A stretch of DNA of 5,394 bases from Eubacteriales Family XIII. Incertae Sedis bacterium (GTDB taxonomy: Bacteria; Bacillota; Clostridia; Peptostreptococcales; Anaerovoracaceae): NCBI GenBank assembly GCA_031281765.1, contig JAITEX010000033.1:1-5394 (forward strand), read 5' to 3'. Positions 1 to 5,306 of this stretch are shown piece after piece. The notes beneath the pieces are model-generated. The model did not search any database, had not been told where the DNA came from, and worked only from the letters and a program-made list of their open reading frames with translations. The first letter of the stretch is position 1. Every line of letters begins with the position of its first letter. A program made the translations under genes and the position numbers.

Positions 1-110
1 TTGGTCCTGCGCAATGGAGTTCTGTGAACCTCGTCAGGTCCGGAAGGAAGCAGCGATAAGCGGGTCACTCCCTGTGCCGCAGATTTGCCTGATCCCATCT
101 GCAAGGCCGC
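1..110 (+). ncRNA. ffs: Signal recognition particle RNA (4.5S/6S-type), 3' part
   Basis: The conserved domain IV hairpin of bacterial SRP RNA is at 33-54: GTCAGGTCC, the GGAA tetraloop at 42-45, then GGAAGCAGC, with the asymmetric internal loop that binds the Ffh M domain. Flanking helices can be drawn from GTGA (24-27) with TCAC (65-68) and CTGCG (7-11) with CGCAG (78-82). The RNA pairs with Ffh to target nascent membrane and secreted proteins to the translocon. No clear 5' closing strand is present, and the sequence before the apical hairpin resembles the inner part of long, Alu-domain-containing SRP RNAs, so the gene probably begins upstream of the window. The 3' end near 110 is approximate. 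SRP RNA next to dnaX is a common bacterial gene order. Confidence 0.93.
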
Positions 111-120
111 CGAATGTGCG

Positions 121-160
121 TGTCAAGGGGACGGACACAAAAAAGAACGTCCCTGTTGTG
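121..160. repeat. Short stem-loop between SRP RNA and dnaX
   Basis: GGGACG (128-133) can pair with CGTCCC (148-153) around a 14-nt A-rich loop. Just outside lie TGTC (121-124) and TTGTG (156-160). There is no T-tract after the stem, so it is not a normal intrinsic terminator on the + strand. The words GACACA..GAAC.GTCCC resemble short dispersed GGGGACGG/CCGTCCCC repeats that I recall from many Firmicute-like genomes, sometimes linked to REP-associated transposases; that link is from memory and unproven here. It lies in the presumed dnaX leader. Confidence 0.4.
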
Positions 161-177
161 CTTCGCGATAAGGAAAG

Positions 178-1311
178 ATGGCCGAGAACGAAAGATATAT
201 AGCTCTATACCGGCGGTTCCGCCCCGAGACCTTCGATGAGGTACTCGGGCAGGAGCACGTGGTGCGCGTGTTGAAACATCAAATTCAGACGGGCAGCGTG
301 GGCCACGCCTATCTGTTCAGCGGCACGCGCGGCACGGGGAAGACGACGATGGCGCGGCTGCTCGCGAAGGGCGTGAACTGCCTGATGGGCGGCGATGGGC
401 CCGTCCCTCCGTCCGGTGTCCTGCGTCCCTGCGGTATCTGCGCGAACTGTATCGCCGTGAAGAACGGCGCTCTGGTGGACGTGATAGAAATAGACGCGGC
501 GTCGAACAACGGCGTCGAGGATGTGCGGGATCTGCGCGACAGCATTATTTACCCGCCGGCAGCGGCCCGCAAGAAGGTCTTTATTATTGACGAGGTGCAT
601 ATGTTTTCAAAGGCGGCGTTCAACGCGCTTTTGAAGACGCTCGAGGAACCGCCCGAACACATCCTTTTCATACTCTGCACGACGGAGCCCGGCAAACTGC
701 CGCAGACGATACTTTCGCGCTGCCTGAAATTCGACTTCCGGCGCGTGCCGATGGCGCGCATCGCGGAGGGCATCGCGGGTATCTGTGCAAAAATCGGCAT
801 CGCGATTACGGACGACGCGGCGGCGCTTATCGCGGCGAACGCGGACGGTTCGGTGCGCGACGGCCTCAGCATACTCGAACAGTGCGTGCAGGCCGGTGAG
901 CAAACCATTACGCGCGAATTTGTGCTTGAAATAGTCGGCAGCCCGGGCGACGAGAGTATCGCGGAACTGACGGGTCACGTGGCGAGCGGCGACGCGGCGG
1001 CTGCCCTCGTGCGGCTCGACGCCATGCTCGCGGACGGTATGGACGAAAAGCGCATTATGGACGATTGGATCGAGTGGCTGCGCAGCGCGCTCCTCATCAA
1101 GTTTGTGGCGGACCCGGAGCGCATACTGAACCGCTCGGCGGAGAATATCGCCGCAATAGCGAAACAGGGCGCGGCGTACGAGACGGCGTTTATCAATGAG
1201 GCGATCTACACGCTCGCGAAGCTGCGCAACGAGGCGCGGTGGTCGTCGTCGGTACGCATATTGTTCGAGATGGCCATCATTGAGATGAGCGAGCGGAAGA
1301 AAGATAACTGA
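178..1311 (+). CDS. dnaX: DNA polymerase III clamp-loader subunit, short gamma-like DnaX
   Basis: This is the ATPase subunit of the clamp loader that opens and loads the beta sliding clamp at primer-template junctions. The 377-residue product starts with the family's typical Y..RRFRP.TFDEVLGQEHV segment. It has Walker A GTRGTGKT (49-56), four zinc-binding cysteines C68, C85, C88 and C91, Walker B VFIIDE (134-139), sensor 1 around CTTEP (167-171), the SRC arginine-finger motif (180-182), and sensor 2 GSVRDG (224-229). The first zinc spacing is about eight residues longer than in E. coli. After the collar domain the protein stops at once. E. coli tau is about 643 and gamma about 431 residues, so the tau regions that bind DnaB helicase and polymerase alpha are absent. 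No A6G-type slippery site is seen near the end. The ATG at 178 has AAGGA at 170-174, only 3 nt away, but the conserved N-terminus supports this start. Confidence 0.96.
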   Translation: MAENERYIALYRRFRPETFDEVLGQEHVVRVLKHQIQTGSVGHAYLFSGTRGTGKTTMARLLAKGVNCLMGGDGPVPPSGVLRPCGICANCIAVKNGALVDVIEIDAASNNGVEDVRDLRDSIIYPPAAARKKVFIIDEVHMFSKAAFNALLKTLEEPPEHILFILCTTEPGKLPQTILSRCLKFDFRRVPMARIAEGIAGICAKIGIAITDDAAALIAANADGSVRDGLSILEQCVQAGEQTITREFVLEIVGSPGDESIAELTGHVASGDAAAALVRLDAMLADGMDEKRIMDDWIEWLRSALLIKFVADPERILNRSAENIAAIAKQGAAYETAFINEAIYTLAKLRNEARWSSSVRILFEMAIIEMSERKKDN

Positions 1312-1399
1312 GCGGAGAGCCGCCGGCACAGACACATACCAAGCGCGGAGGCCGGAATGGCAGAGTGTAAAATAAGAAGAGTAACTGAGCGGAGAGCCG
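1297..1399 (+). repeat. 26-nt near-identical direct repeat at the dnaX end and downstream
   Basis: The last codons and stop of dnaX plus the next bases (1297-1322) recur at 1374-1399 with 23 of 26 positions the same. The inner 18 nt, taactgagcggagagccg, are identical at 1305-1322 and 1382-1399. The copies are 77 bp apart. This looks like a small duplication, or target-region copying linked to insertion of the repeat element that follows. It could also be two copies of a dispersed repeat, one of which donates the dnaX stop codon. Confidence 0.75.
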
Positions 1400-1512
1400 A
1401 AATGTTTTGTTTGTGCCGAGGCGTACCGAGGGTGAGACGAGCGCAGCGTACTCAAGGTACGTGAGCGAGCGAACACGAGGAACAACGAAGGCACAGGCAA
1501 AACAGACGGCTC
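1394..1512. repeat. Long imperfect inverted repeat between dnaX and ybaB
   Basis: The outer arms GAGCCG (1394-1399) and CGGCTC (1507-1512) pair. After a small internal loop, a 14-nt arm at 1404-1417 pairs with 1490-1503, with all 14 positions pairing as RNA (two G-U). Inside, CGTAC (1447-1451) and GTACG (1457-1461) form a local hairpin with a 5-nt loop. The rest of the loop is rich in GAG/CGAG words. The element fills most of the 227-nt gap between dnaX and ybaB. The ybaB frame stays open through part of it, but the good ribosome site lies after it. It is likely a dispersed palindromic intergenic repeat or a structured RNA segment in the operon transcript; no family is recognised. Confidence 0.65.
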
Positions 1513-1538
1513 ACAGAAGAAGTCAGGAGAAAAAGTAC

Positions 1539-1928
1539 ATGGGTAAGGGCATAAAAGCAGGCAAAAAAAAGCGTCCCGGCGGCGGGTCATTCGGCGGCGG
1601 GCATCCGGGCGGCGGCGGTCTTTCCTCGCAGCAGGCACAGCAGATGCGGCAACTGCAGCAGATGCAGGAGCAGATGGAGCAGGCGCAGGCTGAGCTTGAG
1701 GAAAAAGAGGTCGAAACCACGGCCGGCGGCGGCGCGGTCGCGGTGAAAGTGAACGGCAAGAGAGAACTCGTGTCGCTGACTATCGATCCCGACGTCATGG
1801 ACCCGGAGGATCCGGAGATGTTGCAGGACCTCATAGTGGTGGCTGTCAACGAGGGGCTGCGGCAAATCGAGGAGATGTCGCAATCCGCGATGGGAGAGCT
1901 GACCGGCGGGTTGAACCTGCCGATATAA
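1539..1928 (+). CDS. ybaB: YbaB/EbfC family nucleoid-associated protein
   Basis: This is a small DNA-binding protein of the YbaB/EbfC family, which forms tweezer-shaped dimers on the nucleoid and is nearly always found between dnaX and recR. The product has 129 residues. The core starts near residue 30 with a Gln/Met-rich helix (QQMRQLQQMQEQMEQAQAEL), then the beta region TTAGGGAVAVKVNGKRELVSLTIDP cut here into pieces at 60-83, and the C-terminal helix with EEMSQSAMGELTGGL. The start at 1539 was chosen because AGGAG (1525-1529) lies 9 nt upstream; the frame stays open back to 1407, but that part is repeat sequence. E. coli YbaB is 109 residues. The extra ~28 residues are Lys then Gly-rich (KKKRPGGG, GGGHPGGGG), perhaps an added DNA-contacting tail. 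A run of eight A (1563-1570) lies in the Lys stretch. recR starts 5 nt after the stop. Confidence 0.93.
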   Translation: MGKGIKAGKKKRPGGGSFGGGHPGGGGLSSQQAQQMRQLQQMQEQMEQAQAELEEKEVETTAGGGAVAVKVNGKRELVSLTIDPDVMDPEDPEMLQDLIVVAVNEGLRQIEEMSQSAMGELTGGLNLPI

Positions 1929-1933
1929 CCGCT

Positions 1934-2539
1934 ATGTACACCTACCCGAAACCACTTGAAAAACTCATAACGGAACTGTCGAAGCTGCCCGGTATCGGCG
2001 GCAAGACGGCGCAGCGCCTCGCGTTTCATATACTCTCGCTCCGGGATGATGACGCCTACGCGCTTTCGGCCGCCGTCGCCGGCGCGAAAAAGGATATGAA
2101 GTATTGTAGCGTCTGCGGCAATCTGACGGACGTGGACCCTTGCGCTCTCTGCAGCGACGCGGGCCGCGACAAAAGCATCATCTGCGTGGTCGAGTCGCCG
2201 CGCGATGTCGCCGCGATAGAACGTATGCGCGAATACAAGGGGCTATACCATGTGCTGCACGGCGCCATTTCGCCGATGGACGGCATCGGGCCCGAGGACA
2301 TCAATTTGGCGCAGCTTATCGTGCGGTTGCGCGAAAGCGATGAGGTGAGGGAAGTGATTGTCGCGACAAACCCGAATGTGGAGGGCGAGGCCACGGCGAT
2401 GTACGCGGCGCGCCTTATCGCGCCGTCCGGCATCAAGGTCTCGCGCATTGCGCACGGCGTCCCCGTCGGGGGCGACCTTGAATATACGGATGAAATCACG
2501 CTCGCGAAGGCCATCGGCGGGCGCAGGGAAATCGGGTAA
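1934..2539 (+). CDS. recR: Recombination mediator protein RecR
   Basis: RecR works with RecO (and RecF) to load RecA on SSB-coated single-stranded DNA during gap and break repair. At 201 residues it has the same length as E. coli RecR. The helix-hairpin-helix is seen in KLPGIGGKTAQRLAFHIL (17-34). The zinc finger has C58, C61, C70 and C73. The Toprim domain begins at SIICVVESPRD (81-91, Glu87) and continues through HGAISPMDGIGPEDI (109-123) and TNPNVEGEATAMY (145-157). The conserved end reads RIAHGVPVGGDLEYTDEITL (171-190). The ATG lies 5 nt after the ybaB stop and no strong ribosome site precedes it, so translational coupling to ybaB is likely. All key residues are present. Confidence 0.97.
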   Translation: MYTYPKPLEKLITELSKLPGIGGKTAQRLAFHILSLRDDDAYALSAAVAGAKKDMKYCSVCGNLTDVDPCALCSDAGRDKSIICVVESPRDVAAIERMREYKGLYHVLHGAISPMDGIGPEDINLAQLIVRLRESDEVREVIVATNPNVEGEATAMYAARLIAPSGIKVSRIAHGVPVGGDLEYTDEITLAKAIGGRREIG

Positions 2540-2540
2540 T

Positions 2541-2553
2541 GGAGGAAAGAATG
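2541..2553 (+). promoter_or_regulatory. Ribosome binding site that decides the racemase start
   Basis: GGAGG at 2541-2545 is followed after 5 nt by ATG at 2551. An earlier in-frame ATG at 2539 overlaps the recR stop codon, but its coding sequence would contain this ribosome site and it has no good one of its own. The start at 2551 also gives an N-terminus (MGANVYPRLVID) that fits Orr-type racemases. Confidence 0.8.
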
Positions 2554-3642
2554 GGCGCGAACGTATATCCGAGGCTTGTCATTGATACCGGTAAGCTGAA
2601 AGTGAACGCGGAGAGAGTAATAGCGCTCTGCGCGGAAGCCGGCATCAGCGTTGCGGGCGTGGTGAAGGTGGCCGCGGGGGACCCGAAGCTGGCGCGCGTG
2701 GTGGCTGATGCGGGCGCCGCGCAGATCGCGTCGTCGCGGCTCAGGCAGCTTGTGCGGATACGGGAGGCGGGCGTGGAAACCCCGCTGATGCTGATACGGA
2801 TACCGATGCTGAGCGAGGCGGCGGCGGTCGTGCGCGCGGCTGAGTACAGCCTGAACAGCGATATTGAGGTATTGCGCGCGCTGAACGCCGCGGCCGGAGC
2901 GGCCGGAGTGGTTCACAACGTCATACTTATGATAGAGATAGGCGACCTGCGCGAAGGCGTATGGCTCGAGGAAGAATATATCGCCATTGCGCGCGAAGTA
3001 GAGCATGAACTGAAAAACCTCTCCTTAGCCGGGACAGGGACCAATGTCAGCTGTTACGGCTCGATAGTCCCGACGCCCGAAAAGCTCGCGGAATTTATCA
3101 CCGCGACGGAGCGCGTCGAAAACGCGGTCGGCCGGGAGATGGGAATTATCTCGGGAAGCGCGTCCACCGCCTTTGCCCGCGTGATAGAGGGGACCATGCC
3201 GAAGCGCGTCAACCATATACGCCTCGGCGAGGCGATATTTATTAACAGGGACAATGAGGACCTGCACGGGCTGACGGTTCCGGGAACCTACCGCGACGTC
3301 ATGACGCTTGAAGCGGAAGTGGTCGAAGTGCGGGTCAAGCCGAGCCACCCGATAGGCGAGATAGCCTACGACGCGTTCCGGTTCCAACCCACGTATGAGG
3401 ACCGCGGCAACCGGCGCCGCGCCATTATCGCCGTCGGCAAGGTTGACTACGCGTTTTCCGAACTGTTGACGCCGCTTGAACCGGGCGTCACCGTCCTCGG
3501 GGCGTCGAGCGACCATACACTGCTCGATGTCGAGGACGCCGCGCATGAGGTCCGCGTCGGCGATATTATGAAATTCGAGCTCGACTACGGCGCCGAGGTC
3601 TTTCTTAATTCATCCGAAGATATAGTAAAGGTGTACCGGTAA
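2551..3642 (+). CDS. PLP-dependent alanine/ornithine racemase family enzyme (Orr-like)
   Basis: This is a fold-type III (alanine racemase N-terminal barrel) PLP enzyme. The overall pattern matches ornithine racemases described from amino-acid-fermenting Clostridia, which interconvert L- and D-ornithine. The 363-residue product opens with YPRLVIDTGKLKVNA, then the PLP lysine K39 in VAGVVKVAAGDP, followed by LIRIPMLSE (81-89), LNSD (101-104), MIEIGDLREG (127-136), GTGTNVSCYG (161-170), the phosphate-site-like SGSAST (201-206) and NHIRLGEAIF (221-230). The C-terminal beta domain has PIGEIAYDAF (267-276), LGASSDH (316-322) and LDYGAE (344-349). The substrate (ornithine, alanine or another amino acid) cannot be told from sequence, so no gene symbol is given. 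It starts 11 nt after recR and is probably cotranscribed with this repair operon although its role is metabolic. A stem-loop follows 5 nt after the stop. Confidence 0.88.
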   Translation: MGANVYPRLVIDTGKLKVNAERVIALCAEAGISVAGVVKVAAGDPKLARVVADAGAAQIASSRLRQLVRIREAGVETPLMLIRIPMLSEAAAVVRAAEYSLNSDIEVLRALNAAAGAAGVVHNVILMIEIGDLREGVWLEEEYIAIAREVEHELKNLSLAGTGTNVSCYGSIVPTPEKLAEFITATERVENAVGREMGIISGSASTAFARVIEGTMPKRVNHIRLGEAIFINRDNEDLHGLTVPGTYRDVMTLEAEVVEVRVKPSHPIGEIAYDAFRFQPTYEDRGNRRRAIIAVGKVDYAFSELLTPLEPGVTVLGASSDHTLLDVEDAAHEVRVGDIMKFELDYGAEVFLNSSEDIVKVYR

Positions 3643-3647
3643 GTTAG

Positions 3648-3677
3648 AGGGACTAAGGCAAACGCGCCTTTGTCCCT
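3648..3677. repeat. 12-pair stem-loop just after the racemase gene
   Basis: The arms 3648-3659 (AGGGACTAAGGC) and 3666-3677 (GCCTTTGTCCCT) pair at 11 of 12 positions with one T-T mismatch, around a 6-nt loop (3660-3665). No T-tract follows on either strand, so it is not a canonical intrinsic terminator. It may stabilise the 3' end of the operon mRNA, or be a REP-like dispersed palindrome. It is the first item in a 525-nt gap without a convincing gene. Confidence 0.7.
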
Positions 3678-3761
3678 GTAGAATAGAGTTTGCCGAGATT
3701 GCGCCCGCGCTCACGTATCCATTTCCCCTGCCTTGCGTCAAAGCCGGATATATGCGATAAT

Positions 3762-3880
3762 AAGCTATGAAAAGCTATGAAGGATTATGAAAACTTATGA
3801 AACGCAACGACGAGTTATGAAAACTTATGAAACAATGTAGCGAGTTATGAAAACTTATGAAAGCGGCTCGTGAGTTATGA
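3762..3880. repeat. Array of (C/T)TATGA words in 10-nt register (30-nt units)
   Basis: CTATGA occurs at 3765 and 3775, and TTATGA at 3785, 3795, 3815, 3825, 3845, 3855 and 3875, all at exact multiples of 10 nt. From 3782 the pattern is a 30-nt unit: about 20 nt of repeat (gagttatgaaaacttatgaa in units starting at 3812 and 3842) plus 10 nt of unrelated sequence. Units start at 3782, 3812, 3842 and, truncated, 3872. A divergent 20-nt copy at 3762-3781 has no spacer. Ten-nt spacing places every word on one face of the DNA helix, as in iterons or arrayed protein-binding sites. The words do not match DnaA boxes (TTATCCACA). No long open frame runs through it. The binding protein, if any, is unknown. 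Confidence 0.85.
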
Positions 3881-3946
3881 AAGAGAGATGAGATAATACC
3901 TTCTTCAATATAATAATATAACCACGGTTTGACTTTAAGCATTGAG

Positions 3947-3988
3947 CCCTCATTGACAAGAAAAAGTGTTGTTAAAGAGGGTTTTTTT
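3947..3988 (+). terminator. Rho-independent terminator upstream of the Rpn gene
   Basis: CCCTC (3947-3951) pairs with GAGGG (3977-3981). After an A-A mismatch, TTGACAA (3953-3959) pairs with TTGTTAA (3969-3975) with one G-U, around a 9-nt loop. Seven T (3982-3988) follow. It lies about 300 nt after the racemase and so ends transcription of the upstream operon or its read-through. The sequence from TTGAG (3942) to CGTGT (3993) is clearly similar to the terminator after the Rpn gene. Confidence 0.88.
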
Positions 3989-4088
3989 CGTGTAGGCGTT
4001 CTAATAATCCCGCAACAGAAACATGAACGCCGGTGAGAATTCTTTGTCTAAATAAATATTTCCCATTATTATAATATTCAATACTCTA

Positions 4089-4117
4089 TTGACATAACAT
4101 CCCATATGCAATATAAT
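4089..4117 (+). promoter_or_regulatory. Perfect-consensus sigma-70 promoter of the Rpn gene
   Basis: TTGACA at 4089-4094 and TATAAT at 4112-4117 are separated by exactly 17 nt. Transcription should begin near 4124 and give a 5' leader of roughly 45 nt before the ATG at 4168. The region is much more AT-rich than the genes on the left. The ribosome site AAAGGAGG (4155-4162) follows, 5 nt from the ATG. Short related words (AATACTC, CATACTC, GATACTAC) around the promoter might be operator sites, but that is weak. Confidence 0.88.
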
Positions 4118-4167
4118 TCCACCATACTCGATACTACTATTGTTGTGCTATACTAAAGGAGGAAAAA

Positions 4168-5157
4168 ATGACTGATAAATTGAGCCTACCGCCCAAGTTG
4201 GACTATATCTTCAAAATGCTTTTCGGGGATGCTGAAAACACGGAGATATTGGAGGGATTTTTGAGGGCGGCGCTGAACCTGCCGGAAGAAGCCTACCGGA
4301 GTTTGGAGATAGTAGACCCGCATCAGCGTGGTGAGACTATCGAATTGAAAGAAGAAATACTGGATGTAAAGCTACATACGGCGTCGGGGGACTATGTGAA
4401 TGTAGAAATACAACTCTACAATAGAAATGGCTTTCGGGACAGAATTTTGAGCTACTCATCCGGCATGTTATCGCAACAACTATATCGAGGGGATGAATAT
4501 GCAAAGCTAAAACGCGCGATTTGTATCGTCATTACGGATTTCGTGCTGATAAATGAGAACGGTAAATATCGGAACGATTATTATCTGTATGATAAGGATA
4601 CTGACTCGCGGTTTACGGATAAGCTCGAAATATTGGTTTTGGAGCTGCCGAAACTCAGGGACGCGGATCAAACGTTGCTTGCGGATTGGTTGAGGTTTCT
4701 CAACGCGACGGAGGAAGATGATATGGAAGAATTAGCGAAGAAAGACCAAACAATAAAGAAGGCGGTAGGACGCTACAAAGAACTGACGGCGGATGAGGCG
4801 AATCGCATGATAGCTGAGTCACATTGGTGGTGGCTTATGGACCAGAAGGCTCGCGAGGATTATCTCAGTGACATACAAAATGAAATTGACAAGGGCCGCG
4901 AAGAAATTGACAAGGGCCGCAAAGAAATTAGCAAAAGCCGCAAAGAAATTAGCAAAAGCCGCGAAGAAATCAGCAAAAGCCGCGAAGAAATCAGCAAAGG
5001 CCGCGAAGAAATTAGCAAAAGCCGCGAAGAAATTAAGGGCCAAGGTATCGAGCAAGGCCATATTGATGCAGCCCGGCGTATGAAGGCGGATAATATGGAT
5101 GCGGCGCGTATCGCCAAGTATACCGGTTTGCCTGTCAGCGAAATAGAAAAGCTGTAA
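4168..5157 (+). CDS. Rpn family PD-(D/E)XK nuclease/putative transposase (PDDEXK_2)
   Basis: Rpn proteins are nucleases once annotated as transposases; family members promote RecA-independent recombination, and some are toxic anti-phage proteins. The 329-residue product has the usual N-terminus PPKLDYIFKMLFGD (8-21), then the nuclease core with EEILDVKLHTASGDYVNVEIQ (62-82; likely catalytic Asp66 with Glu80 and Gln82), FRDRILSYSSGMLSQQLYRGDEY region (89-111) and LKRAICIVITDF (114-125). A helical segment leads into seven heptad repeats (239-287, pattern EEISKSR). The tail AARRMKADNMDAARIAKYTGLPVSEIEKL region (301-329) is the frequent C-terminal helical motif of the family. It has its own promoter, a strong ribosome site and a terminator, and its base composition is more AT-rich than its neighbours, which suggests transfer. 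An internal start at 4723 may produce the C-terminal part alone. Family assignment is secure; activity in this host is inferred. Confidence 0.92.
   Translation: MTDKLSLPPKLDYIFKMLFGDAENTEILEGFLRAALNLPEEAYRSLEIVDPHQRGETIELKEEILDVKLHTASGDYVNVEIQLYNRNGFRDRILSYSSGMLSQQLYRGDEYAKLKRAICIVITDFVLINENGKYRNDYYLYDKDTDSRFTDKLEILVLELPKLRDADQTLLADWLRFLNATEEDDMEELAKKDQTIKKAVGRYKELTADEANRMIAESHWWWLMDQKAREDYLSDIQNEIDKGREEIDKGRKEISKSRKEISKSREEISKSREEISKGREEISKSREEIKGQGIEQGHIDAARRMKADNMDAARIAKYTGLPVSEIEKL
4710..5157 (+). promoter_or_regulatory. Candidate internal translation start for a C-terminal Rpn short form
   Basis: GGAGG at 4710-4714 lies 8 nt before an in-frame ATG at 4723 (Met186 of the full protein). 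Initiation there would give a 144-residue protein of the helical linker, the heptad repeats and the C-terminal tail, without the nuclease core. Work on E. coli Rpn proteins has shown that such separately translated C-terminal domains block the full-length toxin. A weaker alternative is ATG 4807 (Met214) with GAGG at 4795-4798. Whether either start is used here is not known. Confidence 0.55.
4882..5028 (+). repeat. Seven 21-bp tandem repeats coding for charged heptads
   Basis: Units start at 4882, 4903, 4924, 4945, 4966, 4987 and 5008, each beginning GAAAT and ending CCGC(G/A)AA. They encode EIDKGRE or EISKSRE-type heptads. The first two units have GACAAGGGC where later ones have AGCAAAAGC or AGCAAAGGC. 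A degenerate eighth copy at 5029 lacks one codon (EIKGQ). With one Ile per heptad and many Glu, Lys and Arg residues, a long charged helix is expected. The high identity points to recent unit gain by slippage or recombination, so copy number should vary between strains. Confidence 0.95.
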
Positions 5158-5263
5158 TTGGCGAAGCCACGACGGAAATCCGAATTACGTTTCATATCGC
5201 TTATGGATAGGCACTTGCGCCGTTTCGCTTTGCTCACTATGACGTTTTATGGAAACTAATTGA

Positions 5264-5306
5264 GCCTCAATTGACAGAATAATGCGTTGTCAATCGGGGC
5301 TTTTTT
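5264..5306 (+). terminator. Rho-independent terminator after the Rpn gene
   Basis: GCCTC (5264-5268) pairs with GGGGC (5296-5300) with one G-U; after an A-C mismatch, ATTGACA (5270-5276) pairs perfectly with TGTCAAT (5288-5294) around an 11-nt loop. Six T follow (5301-5306). It lies 106 nt after the stop codon. Its sequence from TTGAGCC to TTTTTTCGTGTG..CG resembles the terminator at 3947-3988, so the Rpn unit is framed by two related terminators. Confidence 0.9.

Noticed and set aside
14..202. 62-codon + strand frame across the SRP RNA
   Set aside because: It overlaps the conserved SRP RNA structure and has no family features.
1280..1311. Programmed frameshift extending dnaX to a tau form
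   Set aside because: No A6G slippery run or open alternative frame with tau-like sequence follows; the downstream sequence is repeat DNA.
1407..1538. N-terminal extension of ybaB to an ATG at 1407
   Set aside because: This part lies in the inverted-repeat element, and the strong AGGAG with good spacing points to ATG 1539.
607..1638. Long minus-strand open frame opposite dnaX (343 codons), and similar frames opposite recR and the racemase
   Set aside because: They are antisense to well-supported genes, arise from GC-rich codon structure, and show no recognisable domain.
2539..2550. Racemase start at ATG 2539 overlapping the recR stop
   Set aside because: The GGAGG that serves ATG 2551 would be inside the coding region, and no good ribosome site precedes 2539.
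3762..3880. CRISPR array
   Set aside because: Repeats are about 20 nt and spacers only 10 nt, two repeats abut without a spacer, and no cas gene is present.
4819..5237. Open frames on both strands over the Rpn repeat region
   Set aside because: The 21-bp unit is a multiple of three, so all frames stay open over it by periodicity; the Rpn frame explains the region.
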